NCBI RefSeq assembly: GCF_022664455.2
Contig: NZ_JAKRKC020000002.1
Coordinates: 682,001-746,000 of the forward strand
Direction of reading: 5' to 3'
Length of the DNA: 64,000 bases
Origin: Actinomadura luzonensis
GTDB lineage: Bacteria; Actinomycetota; Actinomycetes; Streptosporangiales; Streptosporangiaceae
Of the stretch, positions 17,367-25,248 are shown piece by piece (position 1 is the stretch's first letter; each line of letters opens with the position of its first letter). The position numbers were made by a program, and so were the translations under genes. Below the pieces are notes generated by a model that ran no database searches, was not told the DNA's origin, and was given only the letters and a program-made list of their open reading frames with translations.

Positions 17367-17711
17367 TCAGACGGCGGGGGCCTCGGCGAGCGAGAGGCTG
17401 TTGCCGTCCGGGTCGAGGATCTCCACGTGGCGCACGCCGTTGCCGTACGTCTCCACGGGCTCGTGCCCGACGCCGTGCGCCGCCAGCCGGTCCAGGAAGT
17501 CGTCGAGGCCGGTGACCCCGAACGTGATCATGGTGCCGCCCACCCGCGCCGCCCGGACCGGCCGGTCGTCGAGGACGACGTAGGCGTTCTCGCCCACCTG
17601 CCACAGCAGCTCGGCGCCGATCACCTCGTCCGCCGGCCGCCCGAAGAACACCTCGTACCACTTCCGCGCCACCGCCAGGTCGCGCACGCACACCACGCTG
17701 TGCAGATCCAC
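17367..17711 (-). CDS. VOC-family (glyoxalase-like) protein
   Basis: A 114-residue single-module vicinal-oxygen-chelate protein. It begins LHSVVCVRDLAVARKWYEVFF and ends RHVEILDPDGNSLSLAE, the standard paired beta-alpha-beta-beta-beta layout. His and Glu ligand positions are present (H4 and E98 in HVEILDPDGN). Members include dioxygenases, glyoxalases and antibiotic-binding proteins; nothing here picks one. The start is GTG 17711 with GAAAGGAG upstream. Confidence 0.85.
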   Translation of the reverse strand: MDLHSVVCVRDLAVARKWYEVFFGRPADEVIGAELLWQVGENAYVVLDDRPVRAARVGGTMITFGVTGLDDFLDRLAAHGVGHEPVETYGNGVRHVEILDPDGNSLSLAEAPAV

Positions 17712-17722
17712 CGCGGACCGCT

Positions 17723-17762
17723 CCTTTCCCGTCGTCCCGTCGTCACGTCGTGACGGGAAAGG
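17723..17762. terminator. Inverted repeat between VOC gene and small secreted-protein pair
   Basis: CCTTTCCCGTC (17723-17733) and GACGGGAAAGG (17752-17762) are exact complements around an 18-bp loop that itself contains GTCGTCACG. It probably ends the upstream transcript. The proximal arm also supplies the VOC ribosome site. Confidence 0.5.
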
Positions 17763-17799
17763 AGACCGGCCGCGCGGGCGGAACTCATCGGGGAGCCGC

Positions 17800-18273
17800 T
17801 CAGCAGTCGCCGAACCAGTCGGAGAAGGTGATGCTGTCCCACTGCGCCTGGCTGAGGTCCACCTGCGCCACCGAGTTGCTGTGGTAGATGGTCCCCGGCC
17901 ACATCTGGCCGAAGTCGAACCGCACGGTGAGGACGTCCTGGCCGAAGGCGTCGCGGAAGACGAACCGCGCGTGCCACACGTCCCCGGACCGGCTGGAGAC
18001 GGTGTAGAGCGTGCCCTTCCACCGCACGGTCGCCCGGCCGTTCACCGGCGGCTCGACCTGGACGAGCGAGGCGGCCAGGTTCGGGGTCTGGTTCAGCCCC
18101 GTCTGGCGGCAGTCGCCCGCCGTGAACGTCACCGGCAGCACCGAGACGCCCTTCACCCCCTGGTAGGAGAACGGGATTCCGGTGCTGGAGCCGCCCGCCG
18201 CCTGCGCGGCGGCCGGCAGCAGCGCCGCCACCAGCAGGAACGCCCCGGCGACGGTCAGGATGAGTCTTCTCAT
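17800..18273 (-). CDS. Small secreted protein, DUF6294-like, copy 2
   Basis: A 157-residue protein with a clear signal peptide (MRRLILTVAGAF to AAAQA). The mature part shares GDCRQTGLNQTPNLAAS, DVWHA and a terminal DW-GDC with the gene just upstream. Two conserved cysteines (in GDCRQ and at the extreme C-terminus) probably form a disulfide. It fits the uncharacterised actinobacterial DUF6294 group as I recall it. It starts 16 bp after its paralog, so they form an operon made by tandem duplication. Function unknown. Confidence 0.8.
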   Translation of the reverse strand: MRRLILTVAGAFLLVAALLPAAAQAAGGSSTGIPFSYQGVKGVSVLPVTFTAGDCRQTGLNQTPNLAASLVQVEPPVNGRATVRWKGTLYTVSSRSGDVWHARFVFRDAFGQDVLTVRFDFGQMWPGTIYHSNSVAQVDLSQAQWDSITFSDWFGDC

Positions 18274-18289
18274 GGTCGTCGTCCCCCGC

Positions 18290-18769
18290 TCAGCAGTCGC
18301 CGTGCCAGTCGACGAAGGCGATGCCGTCGAACTGCGCCTGGGTCAGGAAGATCCGCGTCCGTCTGACGTCGTTGTAGAAGCTGCCCTTCCGCATCGACGG
18401 CCCGTCGAACGCCACCGAGAACACGGTGTTCCCGGCGCTGTCGCGGAAGTCGAACGAGGCGTGCCAGACGTCGCCGAAGAAGGTCGACACGGTGTAGAGG
18501 TCGGGCCGCCACTCCACGTCCGACTGGTCGAACTGCGGCGGCGAGACCTGGATGGCCGAGGCGGCCAGGTTCGGGGTCTGGTTCAGCCCCGTCTGCCGGC
18601 AGTCGCCGGCCGTGAACGTGACCGGCAGCACGGACAGTCCCCGCACCCCCTGGTAGGTGAAGGGGACGCCGAGGCTGCGTCCGCTCGCCGCCATCGCCGC
18701 GGCCGGGAACAGCCCCGCCGACAGCGCGAACGCGGCGGCGACGGCGGCGATCAGGCGTCTGACTCTCAC
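18290..18769 (-). CDS. Small secreted protein, DUF6294-like, copy 1
   Basis: A 159-residue secreted paralog of the 17800-18273 product. The same two cysteines and the same GDCRQTGLNQTPNLAAS block are present; the central third and the signal peptide differ most. It starts at GTG 18769 with GGAGGA a few bases upstream. Both copies keep a complete reading frame, so both are presumably made. No enzymatic motif is visible. Confidence 0.8.
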   Translation of the reverse strand: MRVRRLIAAVAAAFALSAGLFPAAAMAASGRSLGVPFTYQGVRGLSVLPVTFTAGDCRQTGLNQTPNLAASAIQVSPPQFDQSDVEWRPDLYTVSTFFGDVWHASFDFRDSAGNTVFSVAFDGPSMRKGSFYNDVRRTRIFLTQAQFDGIAFVDWHGDC

Positions 18770-18888
18770 GGATTCCTCCGCTCGTCATGGGTGATGTGCG
18801 CTGGCGCACCTGTCGAACGGCGGGCGTTCCATCCCGTGCCACGCCCGCCGTCCCGCCCGCCCGCTCGCCGTTCCGCTCGCCGTCCCCG

Positions 18889-20283
18889 CTACCGGGCGGT
18901 GATCGCGGGTTCCCGCGGCGGCGCGAGCCGCTCGTGGAAGCCGCCGTCAGGGGAGCGGGTGATGATGCCGGTCTCCACGCCGTGCTCGGCCACCTCGCGC
19001 TCGGCCTGCCGCAGCGCCAGGCAGATCCACCGGGTGACGGCGAAGGCCACGACCGGGCCGATGACCACGGCGAACCTGAAGAAGACCGTCACCGCGTCCA
19101 CCGTCAGGTGGAACTGGTGCGCGATCTGGTCGTTGGCCGCGGCCGCCCACAGCAGCCCGTAGAAGGTGACGCCGGCGACCGCCACGGCCGTCTGGACGGG
19201 CCGCTCGCGCGGCCGGTCCAGCAGGTCGCGCCCGGCCCGCTCCCGCGCGGCCCGCGCGGCCCGCGCGGCGTGCTCCGCGGTCCGCGGGCGGCCGAGCGCG
19301 TCGCGGCGGGAGCGGCGCGCGGCCAGGAAGCGCTCGGCCGCCGGGTAGGCCGCCAGCGCGGTGAAGAACACCCCGGGGATCACCAGCGTGGGGACGAGGA
19401 CCGCGAGGCTGAGCGTGTAGTCGCCGAGCGTGAGCTCCCAGGCGGGCATGATGCGCAGCGCGCCGTCCAGGAAGCCCATGTACCAGTCGGGGACCGAGCC
19501 CGCCGAGATCTGGGTCGGCCGGGCCGGGCCGTACAGCCAGATCGGGGCGATCTGGAAGCCGTACCCGAGGAAGAACAACATGCCGACCGTGGCGAGCGCC
19601 ATCGCCGGGCGGGCGCCCCGCCGGGCCGGCAGGGTGGCGGCGAAGCGGCCGTGGCCGTTGCGCCGCACCAGCAGCTCGCGGGCGGCCAGCAGCGCGGCCA
19701 TGAGGACGGGGATCGCCAGGTGCGCCCCGTACAGGACCGGGATCACCCGCTCGCCGGGGAAACCCGCGCCGAACAGCAGCGACGACGCCCACGTCCCGAC
19801 CACCGGGACCGACTGCAGGACCGACACCATCAGCCACAGGCTGCCGCCCGACAGCACGTCGTCGGGCAGGGCGTTGCCGGTCTCGCCGGCGGCCATGCCG
19901 AGGGCCAGCAGCGTCACCCAGATCAGCCACTGCCGGGTGCGCGGCCGGCGGAACGCGCCGGTCAGGAACATCCGCAGCAGCTGCAGCACGACGGCCGCCA
20001 CGAAGACGAGCGCCGCCCAGTGGTGCATCTGCCGGATGAGCAGCCCGCCGCGCACCTCCAGGCTCAGGTGCAGGGTCGAGTCGAAGGCCCGGCTCACCAG
20101 CAGCCCGCGCAGCGGCCCGTACGAGCCGCCGTAGGTCACCTGCGACATGCCCGGGTCGTAGCGGAACATCAGCATCGCCCCGGTCACCAGCAGGACGGCG
20201 AACGACCAGACGGCGATCTCGGCGAACATGAACGACCAGTGGGAGAACTGGAACGAGCGGCGTTTGCCCGACGACGAGCGCAT
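18889..20283 (-). CDS. Orphan cytochrome b subunit (QcrB-like)
   Basis: A 464-residue integral membrane protein of the cytochrome bc1/b6f b family with eight or more hydrophobic helices. The PDWYMG segment at the quinol-oxidation site, the usual actinobacterial form of PEWY, is present, as are histidines at the haem-ligand helices (HLSLEVRGGLLIRQMHHW and GAHLAIPVL). AAGGGGG precedes the ATG. The Rieske (qcrA) and cytochrome c (qcrC) genes that normally flank qcrB are absent, so this is a second, stand-alone copy. It may serve an alternative electron chain or an anchoring role. Confidence 0.87.
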   Translation of the reverse strand: MRSSSGKRRSFQFSHWSFMFAEIAVWSFAVLLVTGAMLMFRYDPGMSQVTYGGSYGPLRGLLVSRAFDSTLHLSLEVRGGLLIRQMHHWAALVFVAAVVLQLLRMFLTGAFRRPRTRQWLIWVTLLALGMAAGETGNALPDDVLSGGSLWLMVSVLQSVPVVGTWASSLLFGAGFPGERVIPVLYGAHLAIPVLMAALLAARELLVRRNGHGRFAATLPARRGARPAMALATVGMLFFLGYGFQIAPIWLYGPARPTQISAGSVPDWYMGFLDGALRIMPAWELTLGDYTLSLAVLVPTLVIPGVFFTALAAYPAAERFLAARRSRRDALGRPRTAEHAARAARAARERAGRDLLDRPRERPVQTAVAVAGVTFYGLLWAAAANDQIAHQFHLTVDAVTVFFRFAVVIGPVVAFAVTRWICLALRQAEREVAEHGVETGIITRSPDGGFHERLAPPREPAITAR

Positions 20284-20407
20284 TGTGCGGCCCCCTTACC
20301 TTTGCCTGTACACAAGACGGGACGGGGCCCGCGCCCGTGACACCGGCGAGGGCGGCGGGCGGGGTGATTCACCTCACGTGCCGCCTCCCGGTGGACGTAC
20401 GAGCCGG

Positions 20408-21178
20408 TCAAGGGGTGAGCAGGACCTTGACGGCGCGGCGCTCGTCCATGGCCCGGTAGCCCTCGGCCGCCTCCTCCAGCGGCAGGGTCAGGTCGAAGAC
20501 CGGGCCGGGGTCGATCTCGCGCTCGCAGATCAGCCGGATCAGCTCCGGCAGGAACCGGCGGACCGGGGCGGGCCCGCCGTGCAGGTGCACGAGCGAGAAG
20601 AACAGCTCCTCGCCGGGCAGCTCGACGCCGTGGGCGACGCCGACGTACCCGACGTGCCCGCCGGGCCGGACCGCCACGGTCCGGCCGGGACCGGCGTCGG
20701 CGGCCACCGCGCCGAACCAGCCGGTGCCCAGCACGTCGGAGGCCGCCAGCAGGCCCGGCACGAGGTCCGCGTCCGGCGTGCCGGGGGTGACGACGAGGGT
20801 GCCGTCGGCCAGCGGGATCCGCGCGAACTGGGCCTGCGTGCCGATCGGGTTCATCGGCACCCGGCGCACGCAGCCGCTCTGGTAACCGGCGCGGCAGATC
20901 TCGCAGGTGTTGTCGGAGGCGAAGAACGAGCCGACCACGAACTGGCCCGGCTCGACCGTGGTGACCTCGCCGCCGACCTCCTCCACGACGCCGACGTACT
21001 CGTGGCCCATCGGGGCGGGCCCGGCGACCTCGTCCAGGCCCCGGTAGGGCCACAGGTCGGAGCCGCAGATGCAGGTCGCCGCCAGGCGGATGACCGCGTC
21101 GGCCGGCTCCTCGATCGACGGGTCCCGGCGCTCGTCCACGCGGACGTCGCCGGGGGCGTACAGGACTGCTCCACGCAT
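20408..21178 (-). CDS. Zinc-type alcohol dehydrogenase with its Rossmann core deleted
   Basis: A 256-residue reading frame; the family is about 340 residues. The GroES-like catalytic half is intact: zinc ligands in CICGSDLWPYRG and GHEYVG, and the structural-zinc loop CEICRAGYQSGC in shortened form. After DVLGTGWFGAVAADAGPGRTVAV the sequence jumps straight to RPGGHVGYVGV, about 85-90 residues further on in normal members. The NAD(P)-binding GxGxxG motif and most of the coenzyme domain are lost in frame (junction near 20665). It is probably inactive as a dehydrogenase. It is divergent from the photolyase gene. Confidence 0.85.
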   Translation of the reverse strand: MRGAVLYAPGDVRVDERRDPSIEEPADAVIRLAATCICGSDLWPYRGLDEVAGPAPMGHEYVGVVEEVGGEVTTVEPGQFVVGSFFASDNTCEICRAGYQSGCVRRVPMNPIGTQAQFARIPLADGTLVVTPGTPDADLVPGLLAASDVLGTGWFGAVAADAGPGRTVAVRPGGHVGYVGVAHGVELPGEELFFSLVHLHGGPAPVRRFLPELIRLICEREIDPGPVFDLTLPLEEAAEGYRAMDERRAVKVLLTP

Positions 21179-21323
21179 GACGCTCTCCTCGGTCGGCGAT
21201 CGGGGGACGCCGCGCGTCCCTCCCCTCGCCTGTTTCCCGCGGCGGGCCCGGCGGTCGCCGCCCGAGGGGAAGTTGGCCTTCTCCGGGCCGCCGCTTTGCC
21301 CGCCCGCCACCACACTGGTCGCC

Positions 21324-22592
21324 ATGGACACCGCGATCGTGCTCTTCAACCGGGACCTGCGCGTGCACGACCACCCGGCGCTGAGCGCCGCCTGCGCGCG
21401 GGCCGCCCACGTGGTGCCGCTGTTCGTGCTGGACCCGGCCGTGCCCGCGGGCGGCCGGCGCGGCTTCCTGCTCCAATGCCTGGCCGGCCTGCGGGACGCG
21501 CTCCGCGAGCGCGGCGGCGACCTGGTCGTGCGGCACGGCGACGTCGTCGCCGAGACGATGCGGCTGGCCGCCGAGACCGGCGCCACGGCCGTGCACGCCG
21601 GCGCCGACGTCAGCGCGCTGGCCAGGCGGCGCGAGGAGCGCCTCGCCGCCGAACGCGTCGAGTTCGTCCGCCACCCCGGCGTCACCGTCGTGCCGCCCGG
21701 CGACCTGCGGCCCTCCGGCGGCGGCGACCACTACCGCGTCTTCACCCCCTACTGGAACGCCTGGCGCCGGCACCGCCGCAGGCCCGTGCTGCCGCCCCCG
21801 GACCAGGTCCGGCTGCCCGCCGGCCTGGCCCCGGGCGAGCTGCCCCCGCACCCGGCCGCCGGCGACCTGCCGGGCGGCGAGCGGCCCGCCCGCGAACGCG
21901 CCGGGCACTGGCTGCGGCACGGCCTGACCGGCTACGGCGACGGGCACGACGACCTGGCCGGCGACCGCACCTCGCGGCTCAGCCCGTACCTGCGCTTCGG
22001 CTGCCTGTCGCCGCTGGAGCTGGCCTGCCGCGCCGCCCACGGCGAGGACTTCGTCCGCCAGCTCTGCTGGCGCGACTTCCACCACCAGGTGACCTACGCC
22101 TTCCCCCGCATCAACCGGGAGAACTACCGCCGCAAGGAACGCCGCTGGCGGCACGACCGGGACGCGCTCCAGGCCTGGGAGGCCGGCATGACGGGGCTGC
22201 CGATCGTGGACGCGGGCATGCGCCAGCTCCTCGCCGAGGGCTGGATGCACAACCGGGCCCGGCTCATCGTGGCGACGTACCTCATCGGGCGGCTCGGCCT
22301 CGACTGGCGCGACGGCGCCCGGCACTTCTTCGAGCACCTGCTCGACGGGGACGTGGCCAACAACTCCGGCAACTGGCAGTGGGTCGCCGGGACCGGCAAC
22401 GACACCCGTCCCAAGCGCGGCTTCAACCTGCTGCGGCAGGCCAGGCGGTACGACCCCGCCGGCGACTACGTCCGCCGCTACGTCCCCGAGCTGGCCGGCG
22501 TCCCCGGGGCGCGGGTCCACGAGCCGTGGCGGCTGCCGTCCCTCCCGGCCGGCTACCCCGCCCGCCTCGACGGCACGGACGACCAGGGTTAA
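21324..22592 (+). CDS. phr: Deoxyribodipyrimidine photolyase
   Basis: A 422-residue photolyase/cryptochrome family protein that would repair cyclobutane pyrimidine dimers using light and FADH. The N-terminal alpha/beta domain begins AIVLFNRDLRVHDHPAL. The FAD-binding helical domain has SRLSPYLRFGCLS, LCWRDFHHQ, TGLPIVDAGMRQL, GWMHNRARL and DVANNSGNWQWVAG, all diagnostic. ATG 21324 begins the domain directly; an upstream in-frame extension to 21069 would overlap the divergent dehydrogenase. Its TAA stop shares bases with the stop of the next, convergent gene. Confidence 0.95.
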   Translation: MDTAIVLFNRDLRVHDHPALSAACARAAHVVPLFVLDPAVPAGGRRGFLLQCLAGLRDALRERGGDLVVRHGDVVAETMRLAAETGATAVHAGADVSALARRREERLAAERVEFVRHPGVTVVPPGDLRPSGGGDHYRVFTPYWNAWRRHRRRPVLPPPDQVRLPAGLAPGELPPHPAAGDLPGGERPARERAGHWLRHGLTGYGDGHDDLAGDRTSRLSPYLRFGCLSPLELACRAAHGEDFVRQLCWRDFHHQVTYAFPRINRENYRRKERRWRHDRDALQAWEAGMTGLPIVDAGMRQLLAEGWMHNRARLIVATYLIGRLGLDWRDGARHFFEHLLDGDVANNSGNWQWVAGTGNDTRPKRGFNLLRQARRYDPAGDYVRRYVPELAGVPGARVHEPWRLPSLPAGYPARLDGTDDQG

Positions 22593-23605
22593 GCGGTCGC
22601 GGCGGCCCGCCCCTGAGGGTGGCGGTCCCGCCAGACGAGGAAGACGACGCACGACACCAGCGCCCACGCGGCCAGCACCAGGAACGGCGCGGCGCTCTGG
22701 TGCTCGCCGAAGTAGACGGCGGTGTGCTGGGCGTTGATCGAGGCCCCCGGCGGCAGCCAGCGCCCGATGGTCCCCAGCGGCGACGGCAGCAGCGGCCACG
22801 ACACCGCCCCGCCCGACGACGGGTTGCCCAGCAGCACCATCAGCCCCCACGTGGGCAGCATCGCCCAGCGCCGCACGAGGGTGTTGAACATGGTGAACAC
22901 CATCCCCGAGGCGAACATGGTCAGCGCCAGGATGAACCAGGACTCCAGCACCGGCAGGTCGAGCGCGCCCAGCCCCCAGTCCACGGCGGCCACGATGGAC
23001 AGCCCGCCCAGCGCCGCGTACGCCGCGGTGAACGCGATCCGCTCGCCCGCGCCCAGCGCGCCCGCGTTGACGCTGAGCTGGACGGCCCCGATGAACCCGA
23101 TGACCACGGCCGCCAGCGTGATGTAGAACAGCGCCAGCCCGCGGGGGTCGCCGCGCTGCAGCGGCTTCATGTCCCGCACCGTCAGCCGCACCCCCACCAG
23201 CGGCGCGACCTTGGGCGCCGCCTCGGCCAGCAGTTGCGCCACCGACGCGCCGGACGCGGACGACACGTTCATCGTCACGTCGTCCCCGTGCACCTCGATG
23301 ACGCCGAACACCCGCTGCTCCTCCACCGCCTGCGCCGCCCGCGCGAAGCTCCGCTCGAACAGCAGCGTGAGCGAGGCGTCGAGCTGCCGCTCCAGGCCGG
23401 TGGCGAACGCCGCGCCGCGCACCGTCTGATGGCTGACCCCCACCACCGCCACCGGGACGCGGTGCGGGGCCGGGTCGGCCATGGCGAAGGTGTAGGACCC
23501 GGCGAACAGCCCCGCCGCGGCGGCCAGGATCAGCACGAGCACGGTCGCGGGGAAGTACGTGGAGTCCTTGACCGCCGCCCACCGGCGGACCGTCCGGTCG
23601 CGCAT
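22589..23605 (-). CDS. ABC-2/DUF3533-like membrane protein
   Basis: A 338-residue membrane protein. One N-terminal helix (TVLVLILAAAAGLFAGSY) is followed by a soluble extracytoplasmic stretch of about 130 residues (VPVAVVGVSHQTV and VFGVIEVHGDDV) and five or six C-terminal helices. This is the layout of YhgE/Pip- and SNG1-like ABC-2 exporter permeases. No ATPase lies next to it. Its stop overlaps the photolyase stop in a TTAA shared by both strands, so no terminator separates these convergent genes. Substrate unknown. Confidence 0.72.
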   Translation of the reverse strand: MRDRTVRRWAAVKDSTYFPATVLVLILAAAAGLFAGSYTFAMADPAPHRVPVAVVGVSHQTVRGAAFATGLERQLDASLTLLFERSFARAAQAVEEQRVFGVIEVHGDDVTMNVSSASGASVAQLLAEAAPKVAPLVGVRLTVRDMKPLQRGDPRGLALFYITLAAVVIGFIGAVQLSVNAGALGAGERIAFTAAYAALGGLSIVAAVDWGLGALDLPVLESWFILALTMFASGMVFTMFNTLVRRWAMLPTWGLMVLLGNPSSGGAVSWPLLPSPLGTIGRWLPPGASINAQHTAVYFGEHQSAAPFLVLAAWALVSCVVFLVWRDRHPQGRAAATA

Positions 23606-23736
23606 GCGCTCACGCTAGGCGGGCCAGGGCCGCCGCCCGGCCGCTGACACGCCCTCCTGGAGGAGCTTTGGCCCGCGAAGCCCCGCCGGCGCCCCCTTCA
23701 CCTGATCGCTCCCGCCGCGTTAGGGTCGGGAGCCAT

Positions 23737-25152
23737 ATGTACGGGCTGCAGGCGTTGACGGAGGCCGACCCTCCGCACCTCGGGGAGTACGCCCTCGCCG
23801 GCGTGCTGAGCCGGACCAGGTGGACGGTCGTCTACCTGGGGCGTTCGGCGGGCGGGCAGGCGGCGGTCACGTTGCTGCCGCCCGGCGACACCGGGACCTG
23901 GCGGGAGACGGCCACGGCGGCCGAGCGGGTGACGGAGCCGTCCGTCGCCCGCGTGCTCGGCTCCGGGCTGCACGGCGACCGCGGCTACGTGGTCAGCGAG
24001 TACGCCGAGGGCGTGCCGCTGGCGGAGCTGGTCCGGCGCGAGGGCCCGCTGGAGGCCGGCCGCCTGCACCGGCTGGCGGCCGACACGGCGGCGGCGGTGG
24101 CGGCGACGCACGAGGCCGGCCTCGCCCACCTGGACCTCGGGCCGGACCACGTGGTGCTCGGGCCCGGCGGGGCCAAGGTGACCGGCCTCGGCGTCCCGCG
24201 CTTCCCCGAGCCGGCGGACGTGCCGGTCTTCCGGTCGCCCGAGCAGGTGGCCGGGCATCCGGCGGGGCCCGCCTCCGACGTGTTCTCCTGGGCCGCGACC
24301 CTGGCGTACGCGGCGACCGGGCTGCCGCCGTTCGGCGAGGACGGCGCGCCGGCCGTCGCCCACCGGGTGCTGAACGCCCCGGCCGACCTGACGCGGCTGC
24401 CGCAGCCGCTCGGGCACATCGCCGGCCTGTGCCTGGCCAAGCGGCCCGAGCAGCGGCTGAGCGCGCGGCAGGTGCTGGCGTACCTGCACGGCGACGCCCC
24501 CGCCCCGCCCGCCTACGCCGCGCCCGGTCCCGGCGCGCCTGTCTACGGCCCTGCTCACCGCCCGCCCGCTTACAGCCCGCCTGGGCACCACCCGCCCGGC
24601 GGCGGCAAGGCAGGGCTGGTGGCGGGGCTCGTCGCGGGGATCGTGGTGATGCTCGCGCTGGCCGCCGTCGCCGGTTTCCTGCTGCTCCGGCCGTCGGCGG
24701 AACCGGCCGCGGTCGCCACGACCGCCCCCACCGCCGCCCCCACCGCCGCCCCCACCGCCGCCCCCAGCACCGAAGCGCCGACCTCCGCCACCGCCACCGC
24801 CACCGCCACGAGCGTGTCGGTGGCGGGGGAGTGGACCGGCACGTACCTGTGCAACCAGGGCAAGACCGCCCTCCGGCTCACCATCACCGAGCCGTCCCCC
24901 GGCAAGCTGACGGCGGTCTTCGCCTTCGAGGCCGACCCCAGCAACCCGGACGTGCCCTCCGGCTCCTTCGCCATGACCGGCCGCCTCGCCGGACGCAGCC
25001 TGGAGCTGGACGGCGAGCGCTGGCTCGACCGGCCCGGCGAGTACCTGATGGTCGGCCTCCGCGCCGACCTGACCGGCGGCGACCGTCCCGCCACCATCGA
25101 GGGCACGGTCATCGGCGGGGGCTGCAGCACCTTCACCGTGCGCCGCTCCTGA
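23737..25152 (+). CDS. Membrane pseudokinase (Ser/Thr kinase fold without catalytic residues)
   Basis: A 471-residue protein: kinase-like domain (about 15-265), Pro-rich linker, one membrane helix (LVAGLVAGIVVMLALAAVAGF), an APT repeat and an extracellular beta-rich domain ending in GGGCSTFTV. Kinase signatures are lost: the glycine loop reads GVLSRTRWT, the VAVK lysine is T45, HRDLKPxN reads HLDLGPDH, and DFG reads GLG. The overall order (SEYAEG hinge, RSPEQ, DVFSWAATLAYAATG) is preserved. It probably acts as a non-catalytic binding or signalling receptor, like MviN-associated FhaA partners. Start ATG 23737 has GGGAG upstream. Confidence 0.85.
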   Translation: MYGLQALTEADPPHLGEYALAGVLSRTRWTVVYLGRSAGGQAAVTLLPPGDTGTWRETATAAERVTEPSVARVLGSGLHGDRGYVVSEYAEGVPLAELVRREGPLEAGRLHRLAADTAAAVAATHEAGLAHLDLGPDHVVLGPGGAKVTGLGVPRFPEPADVPVFRSPEQVAGHPAGPASDVFSWAATLAYAATGLPPFGEDGAPAVAHRVLNAPADLTRLPQPLGHIAGLCLAKRPEQRLSARQVLAYLHGDAPAPPAYAAPGPGAPVYGPAHRPPAYSPPGHHPPGGGKAGLVAGLVAGIVVMLALAAVAGFLLLRPSAEPAAVATTAPTAAPTAAPTAAPSTEAPTSATATATATSVSVAGEWTGTYLCNQGKTALRLTITEPSPGKLTAVFAFEADPSNPDVPSGSFAMTGRLAGRSLELDGERWLDRPGEYLMVGLRADLTGGDRPATIEGTVIGGGCSTFTVRRS

Positions 25153-25182
25153 GGCCGGCGCCGGGCCGGGCGGGTGGTCGGC

Positions 25183-25209
25183 TGTCACAGATCGGGCCGC
25201 CGCCCTGTC
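25183..25209 (+). promoter_or_regulatory. ECF41-type promoter upstream of ltrA
   Basis: TGTCACA (25183-25189), 16 bp, TGTC (25206-25209). The element is spaced exactly as the one at 27440-27466 and is followed by the same GATC after the -35. The known ECF41 consensus is TGTCACA with CGTC. It lies about 40 bp before the ltrA start. Confidence 0.65.
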
Positions 25210-25248
25210 CTGCCGGGTGACGCACCCGCGACAGGACAGGAGCCGACC

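Noticed and set aside
25204..25240. A long inverted repeat before ltrA that pairs CCTGTCCTG with the ribosome site, resembling an RNA thermometer.
   Set aside because: The left arm overlaps the -10 of the predicted ECF41 promoter, so a transcript from it would not contain that arm and the stem could not form in the mRNA.
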